Source of the DNA: Collinsella aerofaciens
Lineage (GTDB): Bacteria; Actinomycetota; Coriobacteriia; Coriobacteriales; Coriobacteriaceae
Direction: 5' to 3'
DNA: 56,053 nucleotides
Assembly (NCBI RefSeq): GCF_015554145.1
Contig: NZ_JADNHZ010000011.1
Span: forward strand, 30,779 to 86,831
The first letter of the stretch is position 1. Each line of letters starts with the position of its first letter. The notes beneath the pieces were generated by a model that worked only from the letters and a program-made list of their open reading frames with translations, was not told the origin of the DNA and ran no database searches. The position numbers and the translations under genes are program-made. Positions 1 to 8,874 of this stretch are shown one piece after another.

Positions 1-88
1 CGCCGTCAAGATGACTGCGGATACCGTGCGCTACATCCGTTGGACCGAGGTCGTCTCGGACGGCGTGGTGGGCGTCAGGAGGAAGTAA
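1..88 (+). CDS. 3' end of a further tandem copy of the Tat/SpaA adhesin gene (partial)
   Basis: The first 88 bases are the last codons and TAA stop of a gene whose sequence matches 2545-2632, the end of the next copy. The following intergenic sequence 89-250 is also repeated as 2633-2794 at an offset of 2544 bases. The window therefore starts inside a tandem array with at least three copies; the true copy number cannot be read here. Only the C-terminal tail is present, so it adds no functional information. Confidence 0.9.
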   Translation, partial: AVKMTADTVRYIRWTEVVSDGVVGVRRK

Positions 89-92
89 GTAA

Positions 93-121
93 AGGGGGGC
101 AGAGATTTTCTCCGCCCCCTA
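93..121 (+). terminator. Hairpin after partial adhesin copy
   Basis: A GGGGGC/GCCCCC stem with an AT-rich loop lies just after the stop codon. The same sequence recurs at 2637-2665 after the next copy. The T-run is poor, so it could act as a terminator or only as an mRNA 3' stabiliser. Confidence 0.55.
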
Positions 122-164
122 TCGCTCTTACGAAGCGCCCTGCCTTTGGGGCGTTCGATGCTTC

Positions 165-179
165 TTGCCGCTGCGGCAA
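165..179. promoter_or_regulatory. Palindrome TTGCCGCTGCGGCAA upstream of adhesin copy 1
   Basis: Perfect 15-bp palindrome ending 71 nt before the GTG start at 251. The same motif lies 53-72 nt upstream of six other starts in the window, so it is probably an operator of a shared transcriptional regulator. Confidence 0.65.
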
Positions 180-250
180 TACTCTAAATCACCTCGTATA
201 CAGGACTACCGTCTAGTGGATACTTAGGATGACGTACTCAGGAGGTAATT

Positions 251-2632
251 GTGGGCGAAAGTAAACGCCACATCGATGTCGGAATCACTTCGGGGGGGGG
301 TGCCTCTAAAGGCTTAGCCTTTTCCAGAAGGGCCCTTATCGCCGGGGGCGGGATCACGGCTGCGGCGGCAGTGACCGACGCGGTTGCCAGACCCTCCAGC
401 CCCCTGGGGGTCGTGATGCGCTCGGTCTTCGACGCGATAGGCATATCGACCTATTCGATGAGTAGAGTCGAGGAGTTTGCGGCCGATAGCCCGAAGGTTA
501 AGCCATCGGGGCTCGCCGTTCCCATGAGTGTCAACGGCATCTCATCGCACCCCACCGGCTGGTGGCACAGCGCCGGCAGGGCGACGCACACAAGCTGGAC
601 CCCAACCTATGATGACGTCTTCCACAGGGGGGACAAAGCACAGCTCTTTCTGAACAATGGGCATCCCTACACGATTCTACCGATGGACAACTCCGGATAC
701 CGCGCGAGCGTCACGTGGAATAGCATTGGAACCTATAACGGGAAGCCCGTGGGATGCACGCTCACGCTCTCGAATCCCGCCGTTGGCAACGGCTACAACA
801 ACAACGCGGGTTTCAACCAGAAGCTCGCCCAATTCTACCAGCAGCACTTCGGCACGAAGAGCTTCTTCTTGGTGAGCGACGCCTTCGCGGCGTGGGACAG
901 TTGTCACTGGCTACTGGGGCTGAAGTCGATAAAGATGGTATATCAGTTCTTCTATTCCGACAGGCCCGGCGAGTATATCGACCTCGATTGGGCGTACCTC
1001 GGCGCTAGGAGCATACAGTGTGACGGCGGCGGATATGAGTGGATCAGCCCCGCCGAGAACAATCAGGACGCCTATTTCATCCCGCGGGGAGTGGACACCC
1101 AGCTCTTCTTCACCAACTTCGACGGCTACAGCTGCATCTCGTCTCGTGTAAACGAGGTGAGCGACCGGACTTGCGCCATCATCGCATACAAGGGACCCAG
1201 CATCTCGTGCGTCCGCGGCGACACGGTGTATGGCGACGGGTTCCAGTTCGACTTTCAGTCTATCGGCAACTTCTGCTCGTTAAGCCTGAAGAAGTCCTCA
1301 ACCAACCCCGATGTCACAAAGATCGATCCGGAGTACTTCTCTCTCGCCGGAGCCGAGTACGCCATCTACTGCGACGAGGCCTGCACCCGCAAGTGCGGGA
1401 CCTTCAAGACGGACGAGAACGGCGAGGCTACCCTCTCGGCGGTCAACGGGACGAACAAGCTGATTGCGAACATGGACTACTGGGTGAAGGAGACGGTCGC
1501 ACCGCAAGGCTTCGGGATTGACAAGGATGTCCATAAGATTCGCCTCGACCGCGACACGACCATCGAGGTATCGGATGTCCCGAAGCATTCGACCGTCCAC
1601 TTTATGCTGGTGGACACAATCGGCGATACGCAGGAGATGCATACGGTCTATATCAAGCTCAACAGCACCTTCTCGGTAAACGGGAACCAGGGCGATTTCT
1701 CGGACGCACGCGCGGCCATCGAGCAGGTCATGCGCGACGAGGGGCAGGACATGAGCCTGCTCGACAAATGTCTAGACGGGTGGTACGAAGGGGATAAGGA
1801 CTGCTCGGACCCGAGCATCTTCAGCGGGCCGAAGTTCGTGAGCAAGAAGGTGAACGGAGATCTGTACCTGTGGACTTGGGTGACCATGGGCAAGTTCTAC
1901 TTCTATAAGGACGGTACTGACAAGACCCATCTACTCTATAAGTCCCAGCGATATCTGACTGGCACTAATTTCGTATTTCCGGCAGAGCTTGCCAAAACTG
2001 AGCTTGAGCCCACTTGCAACCTCAACGATAAATTCGGCACCGACCCCTCGACAGGCTTCACCGGCTGGCACCTGGACATGAAGCTGGGTGACGAGGCTAT
2101 ATCAAGCTGCACGGCGGGCAGCGGCATTACCGCCTTGTACGGCCGCAACCGCTGCACCCTGCGCACGGAATATGCCCCCGGATCGGTCGAGCTGGACCCG
2201 AGCTGGGACATGAGGCTGCTGCCCGAGGATGGTGCCGAGGCGCACCCCGGCTTCATCCCCGTGTTCGAGGAGCCCAAGCACAAGGGCTACGACGCCAAGG
2301 GCAAGGAGTTCGAGCTTGCGGCGATCGGCGACTCCGGCGAGGGCCACACGGCCTATTACTGGGACGAGCTCGCCCGCATCACGGTCCCCGCGACCGCGTA
2401 CCGAAACATCGGCGGCGGGCAGTGGCGCACCTACAAGTGCGAAGCGTGGCTCGACGCGGACGAGGCGAACGCGGCGGCTGAGGTTTCGGAGACTTCCGAG
2501 ACGGGCGTCTCGGGACGCTCGCGCTCCCGCGGTCGTGCCGCTAGCGCCGTCAAGATGACTGCGGATACCGTGCGCTACATCCGTTGGACCGAGGTCGTCT
2601 CGGACGGCGTGGTGGGCGTCAGGAGGAAGTAA
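251..2632 (+). CDS. Tat-exported SpaA-domain surface adhesin, tandem copy 1
   Basis: A 793-residue secreted protein. GTG start preceded by AGGAGG at good spacing. A twin-arginine motif (SRRALIAGGG, residues 25-34) followed by an Ala-rich hydrophobic stretch suggests Tat export. Residues about 345-435 look like a SpaA/prealbumin-like domain: LAGAEYAIY, then TDENGEATL, then YWVKETVAPQGF, the pattern of Gram-positive pilin and adhesin repeats. No LPXTG sorting signal is visible at the C-terminus, so the mode of attachment is unknown. A G9 homopolymer at 292-300 (codons 14-17) is in frame here and is a candidate slipped-strand phase switch. It differs from copy 2 mainly in two short patches, near residues 72-120 and at the C-terminal tail. 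The binding target is unknown. Confidence 0.8.
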   Translation: MGESKRHIDVGITSGGGASKGLAFSRRALIAGGGITAAAAVTDAVARPSSPLGVVMRSVFDAIGISTYSMSRVEEFAADSPKVKPSGLAVPMSVNGISSHPTGWWHSAGRATHTSWTPTYDDVFHRGDKAQLFLNNGHPYTILPMDNSGYRASVTWNSIGTYNGKPVGCTLTLSNPAVGNGYNNNAGFNQKLAQFYQQHFGTKSFFLVSDAFAAWDSCHWLLGLKSIKMVYQFFYSDRPGEYIDLDWAYLGARSIQCDGGGYEWISPAENNQDAYFIPRGVDTQLFFTNFDGYSCISSRVNEVSDRTCAIIAYKGPSISCVRGDTVYGDGFQFDFQSIGNFCSLSLKKSSTNPDVTKIDPEYFSLAGAEYAIYCDEACTRKCGTFKTDENGEATLSAVNGTNKLIANMDYWVKETVAPQGFGIDKDVHKIRLDRDTTIEVSDVPKHSTVHFMLVDTIGDTQEMHTVYIKLNSTFSVNGNQGDFSDARAAIEQVMRDEGQDMSLLDKCLDGWYEGDKDCSDPSIFSGPKFVSKKVNGDLYLWTWVTMGKFYFYKDGTDKTHLLYKSQRYLTGTNFVFPAELAKTELEPTCNLNDKFGTDPSTGFTGWHLDMKLGDEAISSCTAGSGITALYGRNRCTLRTEYAPGSVELDPSWDMRLLPEDGAEAHPGFIPVFEEPKHKGYDAKGKEFELAAIGDSGEGHTAYYWDELARITVPATAYRNIGGGQWRTYKCEAWLDADEANAAAEVSETSETGVSGRSRSRGRAASAVKMTADTVRYIRWTEVVSDGVVGVRRK
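292..300 (+). repeat. G9 tract in the 5' coding region of adhesin copy 1
   Basis: Nine consecutive G 41 bases after the GTG start, encoding part of a Gly run. Gain or loss of one G shifts the frame before the Tat signal. Long G tracts are classic contingency loci; variation itself is inferred. Confidence 0.75.
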
Positions 2633-2636
2633 GTAA

Positions 2637-2665
2637 AGGGGGGCAGAGATTTTCTCCGCCCCCTA
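2637..2665 (+). terminator. Hairpin after adhesin copy 1
   Basis: Exact repeat of the hairpin at 93-121, between tandem copies 1 and 2. Confidence 0.55.
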
Positions 2666-2708
2666 TCGCTCTTACGAAGCGCCCTGCCTTTGGGGCGTTC
2701 GATGCTTC

Positions 2709-2723
2709 TTGCCGCTGCGGCAA
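2709..2723. promoter_or_regulatory. Palindrome TTGCCGCTGCGGCAA upstream of adhesin copy 2
   Basis: Same palindrome as 165-179, again 71 nt before the GTG start (2795). Confidence 0.65.
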
Positions 2724-2794
2724 TACTCTAAATCACCTCGTATACAGGACTACCGTCTAGTGGATACTTAGGATGACGTACTCAGGAGGTAATT

Positions 2795-5164
2795 GTGGGC
2801 GAAAGTAAACGCCACATCGATGTCGGAATCACTTCGGGGGGGGGTGCCTCTAAAGGCTTAGCCTTTTCCAGAAGGGCCCTTATCGCCGGGGGCGGGATCA
2901 CGGCTGCGGCGGCAGTGACCGACGCGGTTGCCAGACCCTCCAGCCCCCTGGGGGTCGTGATGCGCTCGGTCTTCGACGCGATAGGCATATCGACCTATTC
3001 GATGAGTAGATTCGAGGAGTTTGCGCCCGATAACCCGAAGGTTAAGCCATCGGGGCTCGCCGTTCCCATGAGTGTCAACGGCATCTCATCGCACCCCACC
3101 GGCTGGTGGCACAGCGCCGGCAGGGCGACGCACGCAAGCTGGACCCCAACCTATGATGACGTCTTCCACAGGGGGGACAAAGCACAGCTCTTTCTGAACA
3201 ATGGGCATCCCTACACGATTCTACCGATGGACAACTCCGGATACCGCGCGAGCGTCACGTGGAATAGCATTGGAACCTATAACGGGAAGCCCGTGGGATG
3301 CACGCTCACGCTCTCGAATCCCGCCGTTGGCAACGGCTACAACAACAACGCGGGTTTCAACCAGAAGCTCGCCCAATTCTACCAGCAGCACTTCGGCACG
3401 AAGAGCTTCTTCTTGGTGAGCGACGCCTTCGCGGCGTGGGACAGTTGTCACTGGCTACTGGGGCTGAAGTCGATAAAGATGGTATATCAGTTCTTCTATT
3501 CCGACAGGCCCGGCGAGTATATCGACCTCGATTGGGCGTACCTCGGCGCTAGGAGCATACAGTGTGACGGCGGCGGATATGAGTGGATCAGCCCCGCCGA
3601 GAACAATCAGGACGCCTATTTCATCCCGCGGGGAGTGGACACCCAGCTCTTCTTCACCAACTTCGACGGCTACAGCTGCATCTCGTCTCGTGTAAACGAG
3701 GTGAGCGACCGGACTTGCGCCATCATCGCATACAAGGGACCCAGCATCTCGTGCGTCCGCGGCGACACGGTGTATGGCGACGGGTTCCAGTTCGACTTTC
3801 AGTCTATCGGCAACTTCTGCTCGTTAAGCCTGAAGAAGTCCTCAACCAACCCCGATGTCACAAAGATCGATCCGGAGTACTTCTCTCTCGCCGGAGCCGA
3901 GTACGCCATCTACTGCGACGAGGCCTGCACCCGCAAGTGCGGGACCTTCAAGACGGACGAGAACGGCGAGGCTACCCTCTCGGCGGTCAACGGGACGAAC
4001 AAGCTGATTGCGAACATGGACTACTGGGTGAAGGAGACGGTCGCACCGCAAGGCTTCGGGATTGACAAGGATGTCCATAAGATTCGCCTCGACCGCGACA
4101 CGACCATCGAGGTATCGGATGTCCCGAAGCATTCGACCGTCCACTTTATGCTGGTGGACACAATCGGCGATACGCAGGAGATGCATACGGTCTATATCAA
4201 GCTCAACAGCACCTTCTCGGTAAACGGGAACCAGGGCGATTTCTCGGACGCACGCGCGGCCATCGAGCAGGTCATGCGCGACGAGGGGCAGGACATGAGC
4301 CTGCTCGACAAATGTCTAGACGGGTGGTACGAAGGGGATAAGGACTGCTCGGACCCGAGCATCTTCAGCGGGCCGAAGTTCGTGAGCAAGAAGGTGAACG
4401 GAGATCTGTACCTGTGGACTTGGGTGACCATGGGCAAGTTCTACTTCTATAAGGACGGTACTGACAAGACCCATCTACTCTATAAGTCCCAGCGATATCT
4501 GACTGGCACTAATTTCGTATTTCCGGCAGAGCTTGCCAAAACTGAGCTTGAGCCCACTTGCAACCTCAACGATAAATTCGGCACCGACCCCTCGACAGGC
4601 TTCACCGGCTGGCACCTGGACATGAAGCTGGGTGACGAGGCTATATCAAGCTGCACGGCGGGCAGCGGCATTACCGCCTTGTACGGCCGCAACCGCTGCA
4701 CCCTGCGCACGGAATATGCCCCCGGATCGGTCGAGCTGGACCCGAGCTGGGACATGAGGCTGCTGCCCGAGGATGGTGCCGAGGCGCACCCCGGCTTCAT
4801 CCCCGTGTTCGAGGAGCCCAAGCACAAGGGCTACGACGCCAAGGGCAAGGAGTTCGAGCTTGCGGCGATCGGCGACTCCGGCGAGGGCCACACGGCCTAT
4901 TACTGGGACGAGCTCGCCCGCATCACGGTCCCCGCGACCGCGTACCGAAACATCGGCGGCGGGCAGTGGCGCACCTACAAGTGCGAAGCGTGGCTCGACG
5001 CGGACGAGGCGAACGCTGCGACGGCATCCGAAATTGATGTCTCTGGGCGCTCGTGCTCGCGAGCACGAGCTGGCAGCGCAGTAAAGCTAGCCATGGATAC
5101 GGTGCGTTACATCCGCTGGAGCGAGGTCGTCTCGGACGGCGTGGTGGGCGTCAGGAGGAAGTAA
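2795..5164 (+). CDS. Tat-exported SpaA-domain surface adhesin, tandem copy 2
   Basis: A 789-residue near-duplicate of the preceding gene with the same GTG start, Shine-Dalgarno, G9 tract (2836-2844), Tat motif and SpaA-like domain. About 2 kb of the central coding sequence appears unchanged from copy 1. Differences cluster near residues 72-120 (for example VEEFAADS versus FEEFAPDN) and in the last 50 residues (AEVSETSETG versus TASEIDVSG). Clustered differences in an otherwise identical pair suggest recent duplication with gene conversion or selection on those patches. This is the last copy of the array, and unlike the others it ends in a strong intrinsic terminator. Confidence 0.8.
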   Translation: MGESKRHIDVGITSGGGASKGLAFSRRALIAGGGITAAAAVTDAVARPSSPLGVVMRSVFDAIGISTYSMSRFEEFAPDNPKVKPSGLAVPMSVNGISSHPTGWWHSAGRATHASWTPTYDDVFHRGDKAQLFLNNGHPYTILPMDNSGYRASVTWNSIGTYNGKPVGCTLTLSNPAVGNGYNNNAGFNQKLAQFYQQHFGTKSFFLVSDAFAAWDSCHWLLGLKSIKMVYQFFYSDRPGEYIDLDWAYLGARSIQCDGGGYEWISPAENNQDAYFIPRGVDTQLFFTNFDGYSCISSRVNEVSDRTCAIIAYKGPSISCVRGDTVYGDGFQFDFQSIGNFCSLSLKKSSTNPDVTKIDPEYFSLAGAEYAIYCDEACTRKCGTFKTDENGEATLSAVNGTNKLIANMDYWVKETVAPQGFGIDKDVHKIRLDRDTTIEVSDVPKHSTVHFMLVDTIGDTQEMHTVYIKLNSTFSVNGNQGDFSDARAAIEQVMRDEGQDMSLLDKCLDGWYEGDKDCSDPSIFSGPKFVSKKVNGDLYLWTWVTMGKFYFYKDGTDKTHLLYKSQRYLTGTNFVFPAELAKTELEPTCNLNDKFGTDPSTGFTGWHLDMKLGDEAISSCTAGSGITALYGRNRCTLRTEYAPGSVELDPSWDMRLLPEDGAEAHPGFIPVFEEPKHKGYDAKGKEFELAAIGDSGEGHTAYYWDELARITVPATAYRNIGGGQWRTYKCEAWLDADEANAATASEIDVSGRSCSRARAGSAVKLAMDTVRYIRWSEVVSDGVVGVRRK
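2836..2844 (+). repeat. G9 tract in the 5' coding region of adhesin copy 2
   Basis: Same position and length as the tract in copy 1; also in frame as sequenced. Confidence 0.75.
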
Positions 5165-5167
5165 GTA

Positions 5168-5205
5168 AAGGGGCCAGAGATATTATCTCTGGCCCCTTAT
5201 CGTTT
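5168..5205 (+). terminator. Strong intrinsic terminator ending the adhesin array
   Basis: Perfect 15-bp arms (5168-5182 and 5084-shifted partner 5184-5198), GC-rich, followed by TTATCGTTTT. It replaces the weaker hairpin found after the other copies. Confidence 0.85.
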
Positions 5206-5225
5206 TAATGGGTTGATTAGTGCCC

Positions 5226-5702
5226 TTAAGGGCGATTGCCGTCTTGCGGAATGCGTCCATCAGCACCATCGCCGACAATCGGATCGAGAGCGCCGAAATA
5301 CCCGAGGATGTCTTCTTCGATGTCCTCCTCAACCACAAGCGTGGACTCATACTCACGGCGGATATCATCGTTTTTGAGGAGGGTCTGCTTGAGCTTGGGA
5401 GCCTCCTCGTTGACGACATCCCATACGATATCGTAATCGACATTAGCGTAGACATGCACAATGATGTTTCGCATTCCCCTAATTTGCTGCCATTCGATAT
5501 CGGGAAAATACCGGCGGCACGTCTCGGGACTGATTTTGGAGACGAGTTCGCCTATTTGCGAAACCGAAATGAGAAAAGAGTCCCTAATGTAGGGGCTGTG
5601 TTGCCATAGGCTCTCATCGACATCGAAATAGTCGAGCTTCCCTGCAATATCATCGCATCTAAGCAGCATTTGATGGAATATCTCGATTTCTGGCTCTGTC
5701 AT
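5226..5702 (-). CDS. HepT-like ribonuclease toxin of a MNT/HEPN pair
   Basis: A 158-residue helical protein matching the HepT (DUF86) HEPN family. Residues about 91-102 hold the active-site pattern R-x4-H-x-Y (RNIIVHVY). Members are RNA-cleaving toxins neutralised by an adjacent MntA nucleotidyltransferase that adenylylates the toxin near this motif. The gene overlaps the end of its upstream partner by 44 bases, which is typical of the pair. The acidic C-terminal extension after about residue 125 is longer than in most members. Likely role: addiction module or phage defence on this element. Confidence 0.85.
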   Translation of the reverse strand: MTEPEIEIFHQMLLRCDDIAGKLDYFDVDESLWQHSPYIRDSFLISVSQIGELVSKISPETCRRYFPDIEWQQIRGMRNIIVHVYANVDYDIVWDVVNEEAPKLKQTLLKNDDIRREYESTLVVEEDIEEDILGYFGALDPIVGDGADGRIPQDGNRP

Positions 5703-6030
5703 ATATGAGTCTCCCTTCCGTTTTGAGGTTGTATACGAACCTGTCCGTGGCGCCCTTCAGCTTCACCGTGACATCGACATCCCTTCCGAGCGCCGAGGCA
5801 AGTGAGTCGAGCAAGGACAGGTAGTCTGAGGATGCGCAGGTCGAATCGAGGCCGAGGAAAAAATCAACGTCGGACGCATCTGTCTGCTCACCTCGCGAGA
5901 ACGAGCCAAATAGAACCGCTTTGACCACGCATGGGTAGTCGGAAAACACTGCTCGGGCGCGGCTTGCGGCATCCGCAAGCGTATTCACGGGGATTGATGG
6001 GTTCTCGCAATCTTCAACAAGATATTTCAA
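5659..6030 (-). CDS. MntA-like nucleotidyltransferase antitoxin
   Basis: A 123-residue minimal nucleotidyltransferase with the motif GSFSRGEQTDASDVDFF (residues 42-58), that is GS-x10-12-DxD. Proteins of this class inactivate HepT toxins by AMP transfer. The start is TTG at 6030, supported by GGGAGGTG upstream. First gene of a two-gene operon with the HepT-like gene. The N-terminus (KYLVEDCENP) is shared with a second copy at 6489-6830, showing local duplication. Confidence 0.85.
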   Translation of the reverse strand: MKYLVEDCENPSIPVNTLADAASRARAVFSDYPCVVKAVLFGSFSRGEQTDASDVDFFLGLDSTCASSDYLSLLDSLASALGRDVDVTVKLKGATDRFVYNLKTEGRLIYDRARNRDIPSNAA

Positions 6031-6131
6031 GGTGGCACCTCCCTTGGTACTATCAGGGTATCAGTTCTATTCTACTTGTTCCCCAACCGTAGGCGGCGAA
6101 TAGCAGATTTCCGTAGTAATCCTCGTATGCG

Positions 6132-6485
6132 TTAAACTGTTCCATAGAGAACCACACCATCTCGGTCTACGTCGCATGCGAACTCGTTTCCGGCTTTCAG
6201 ACCGGCTCTGAACTCATCGACGTTCAGGACGAGAAAGTCCAAGTCGCGAGCGAGTCCCCATAGCTCCCCATCGGCTGCAAGCGAGTATTCCTTAAGCTCA
6301 CATCCCTCAAGGGCGGAAAGACAGAGAATGTCGTAGTCGCTATATTCATCGGCTTCGCCGCGAGCCCGAGAGCCGTAGGCGATGATGACGATCGGCTCAC
6401 CAGCGCGCAGGATTCCTTCGATGATGAAGTCGATATCTTCCTGCGAAATCTGAAGGGTGTTTCGCGCCTCTTCAAGTGTTCTCAT
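6132..6485 (-). CDS. Small nucleotidyltransferase-domain protein
   Basis: A 117-residue protein with the minimal nucleotidyltransferase signature YGSRARGEADEYSDYDIL (GS...DxD) at residues 37-54. It differs from the MntA-like copies and lies 3 bases downstream of one of them, so the two probably share a transcript. It may be an antitoxin-like enzyme whose toxin partner is missing, or a partner of the neighbouring MntA paralogue. No HEPN gene is seen in this second cassette. Confidence 0.75.
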   Translation of the reverse strand: MRTLEEARNTLQISQEDIDFIIEGILRAGEPIVIIAYGSRARGEADEYSDYDILCLSALEGCELKEYSLAADGELWGLARDLDFLVLNVDEFRAGLKAGNEFACDVDRDGVVLYGTV

Positions 6486-6488
6486 ACT

Positions 6489-6830
6489 CTATAGCTCCCT
6501 ACTGTAGATGATGCGTCCTTCTCTATTCAGGTTCTCGATGAAACCGCTCTGGGCTCCGCAGAGAGTCGCCAGCATGTCTACGTCCCATCCAAGCCTCTCG
6601 GCCAAGTCGAGGCCGATGCCGACGACTTCGAAGGCCTTCTTGCTGTCGACCTGGAGAAGCAGGTCGACGTCGGAGGAGCCCGTCTGCTCGCCGCGTACGA
6701 AAGAGCCGAACATGGCAGCTTGCTTCACCGAAGGATGGGAGCCGAGTACTTGGCGGACGATTTCCTTGGCCTCGGCGTAGTCCTGAACAGGGGGCGCAGG
6801 ATTATCGGAATCTTCAACGAGATATTTCAG
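6489..6830 (-). CDS. Second MntA-like nucleotidyltransferase, apparent CTG start
   Basis: Residues corresponding to the catalytic motif read FGSFVRGEQTGSSDVDLL. The homologous N-terminus (LKYLVEDSDNP) can be read upstream of the GTG at 6728, beginning with a CTG codon at 6830 preceded by GAGGTACCGCC. The first copy uses TTG at this exact position. So either CTG initiates translation or the gene has lost its normal start and uses GTG at 6728 (79 residues, still containing the motif). Followed closely by the nucleotidyltransferase gene at 6132-6485. Confidence 0.65.
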   Translation of the reverse strand: MKYLVEDSDNPAPPVQDYAEAKEIVRQVLGSHPSVKQAAMFGSFVRGEQTGSSDVDLLLQVDSKKAFEVVGIGLDLAERLGWDVDMLATLCGAQSGFIENLNREGRIIYSREL

Positions 6831-6886
6831 GGCGGTACCTCATTAAACGGTGGACGTGACAGCATCCTTCGCTGAATCCTATGAAA

Positions 6887-7486
6887 TCACGGCCTGACAT
6901 AGGCGGCAAATTGGCGGAGCTCGTCATCGTCCATATCGTCGAAGTGCAGCAGCTCCGCCAACGCAGCCCTCTGTTCCATCAGGTACCTGCAGCTCGGAGA
7001 CTTGGAAATTGTCTCTAAGATGGTCTCGGGAGCAAGAGACGGGAAATCCATGCCTCTGGGGGCAACAAGGGAGATAGGGCCATTCGCTTCAAAAATCTCG
7101 GGCGCATGAAGACGGATATCGAAGCCATCGATGGATAACTTGGAAACACCCGCATCCCCTAGACCCCGCAAGACGAGAAAGTCCAACCCGTACGGAACTG
7201 CATTACTGTCGATTCCAAGGGCGACGAGCGCGGCCTCGTGGATCGCGACCAAATCGCTTTTATCGATCATCAGTTTCTTGCAAAGGCTCGCCATTATCTC
7301 GTTCAGGTGTTCCTTGGTCATTTCGATTCGGGTGAACGACTTTTCGAAGGATTCCCGCTTTCGCTTGAGCTGCTTTCGAAGCCTGTCGATGTTGATGCTT
7401 TCAGGTCGCTTGATTTGGTTCCGCTCACAAGCCCATGGATAAAGGTACGTAGCAACATAATCTACACCCCTCCTTGATTCGGTCAT
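6887..7486 (-). CDS. Hypothetical protein, 199 residues
   Basis: No family recognised. Residues about 33-60 are strongly basic and helical (RLRKQLKRKRESFEKSF), followed by a mixed acidic domain ending FDDMDDDELRQF. No signal peptide or membrane segment. It starts immediately after the stop of the anchored protein upstream (7488), so the two are probably co-transcribed. Its Shine-Dalgarno is weak (AAGTAAG), suggesting translational coupling. Confidence 0.6.
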   Translation of the reverse strand: MTESRRGVDYVATYLYPWACERNQIKRPESINIDRLRKQLKRKRESFEKSFTRIEMTKEHLNEIMASLCKKLMIDKSDLVAIHEAALVALGIDSNAVPYGLDFLVLRGLGDAGVSKLSIDGFDIRLHAPEIFEANGPISLVAPRGMDFPSLAPETILETISKSPSCRYLMEQRAALAELLHFDDMDDDELRQFAAYVRP

Positions 7487-7487
7487 C

Positions 7488-8816
7488 TTACTTGTTGACC
7501 CAACCCCAGACGGCTTCGTGGTGGATGGTCTCGGTCCATGCTTCCTGATCGGTTACGGTGACGGTGACCTCCTCATACTTGGGCAGGCATCCGTACTGGA
7601 GTCCGTTATCCCAACAATACTCAGAGCAAGCATCTTCGTTATCAAAGAGGGTGCCATCCGTTGCGCGGTATTGGACGCCAACCTTTTTCTTCTGGGTCTC
7701 GGTGTGGGTGACGGCGGGGTGGTAGATCTGCTCGTCCCAAGCGGGGGTTACGATTGCCCAGACCTTCTCGGACTCAGCGGGCTTGGAGGGTTTGGAGCTG
7801 CCGGATCCCGAGCCGCTGCCGGAGTTGCCGGAGTTGTCGGGCTTGGATGCGGGCCTGTCGGTCTTGTTCGAGCCGGAGGGCTTGGAATCGCCCTTGTTCG
7901 AGCTCGAGCCAGAGCCCGAGGACGGCTTCGAGTCATTCTTGTTGGAGCTGGAACTGGAGCCGGAGGGCTTGGATGCGGGCTTGGAATCGCCCTTGCCGGA
8001 TGAGCCGTTTGCCGCGCCGGCCTGCTGGACGGTGGAGCTGCTGGGTTTGGATACGGGTGCGCTGACCGTGCTGGCGTTCGGGTTCTCGCGCTTGGCCTCG
8101 ATGAGTTTCTTGGCGGCGGCACGCTCCTCCTCGGGGAGATTTTCGATTGCCGCGTCCACTGCCGCATCGTCGGTCATGTCGACCTTGGTGAGGCTCACCT
8201 TGACCGAGGCTCCCTTGCCCTCGACGACGAAATCAACCGCGTCCGGCACCAGCCAGGTGGTCTTGCCGTCCTTGGCGGTGGGGATAGAGGTGACGTTCAG
8301 GGCGTAGGCACCCTTCGGTAGGTCGACGGAAGCCTCCTTGCCCGGCTTGATATCCCCCTTAGCGGCGGACTCGCCGTCGGCATCGACGATCTCGTAGGAG
8401 AACTCGCCGTCCCCCTCGCTCCAGCCGTCGGCCGTAAGCGTCACGGATGCGGGATAGGTCTTGGAGTCCTTCTTGCCGACGATGGATGCGACGGGTGCGT
8501 TGTCGGGGATGTTCACGGCCTCGTGGTTCAGCGATAGGCCGATGCCGAGTGCCGCGACGATGGCGAGCGCTACGCCGCCTGCTACGAGCTTGCGCTTCAG
8601 GCCACTCGGACGCCTGGGTGTCTGGGAGTCATCGGCGGTAGCGTCCAGGTCGGGTGCCACGGCATCTTCCAGGTCTTTGGCAGGCGGAAGCTCGGTGGTG
8701 ACATCTGCGGCGATGGGGTTATCGGGGGTATCCATGAGTTGGGTTTCCTCGTTATCGGCGTTGAGATTGTCGGAGCTGTCGGGGTTGATGTTCTCGGGAT
8801 TCATGTCGGTGTTCAT
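7488..8816 (-). CDS. Membrane-anchored surface protein with Ser-rich stalk
   Basis: A 442-residue protein (ATG at 8816; a TTG at 8828 is an alternative). Order: acidic cytoplasmic tail of about 75 residues, basic PRRPSGLKRK, one transmembrane helix (VAGGVALAIVAALGIGLSL), an extracellular beta-rich part, then a long low-complexity linker of Ser, Gly, Lys and Pro (KGDSKPS-type units), and a C-terminal region with paired PAWDEQIYHPAV and EAWTETIHHEAV motifs. Such paired motifs are familiar in large surface proteins of gut actinobacteria. Likely a type II surface protein; ligand unknown. The linker repeats could vary in length. Confidence 0.7.
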   Translation of the reverse strand: MNTDMNPENINPDSSDNLNADNEETQLMDTPDNPIAADVTTELPPAKDLEDAVAPDLDATADDSQTPRRPSGLKRKLVAGGVALAIVAALGIGLSLNHEAVNIPDNAPVASIVGKKDSKTYPASVTLTADGWSEGDGEFSYEIVDADGESAAKGDIKPGKEASVDLPKGAYALNVTSIPTAKDGKTTWLVPDAVDFVVEGKGASVKVSLTKVDMTDDAAVDAAIENLPEEERAAAKKLIEAKRENPNASTVSAPVSKPSSSTVQQAGAANGSSGKGDSKPASKPSGSSSSSNKNDSKPSSGSGSSSNKGDSKPSGSNKTDRPASKPDNSGNSGSGSGSGSSKPSKPAESEKVWAIVTPAWDEQIYHPAVTHTETQKKKVGVQYRATDGTLFDNEDACSEYCWDNGLQYGCLPKYEEVTVTVTDQEAWTETIHHEAVWGWVNK

Positions 8817-8874
8817 GGCAGTTTCCAATCTGGTCTAGATATCAAGTGATTATAGGCTTCTGCGGGGACAGGGC

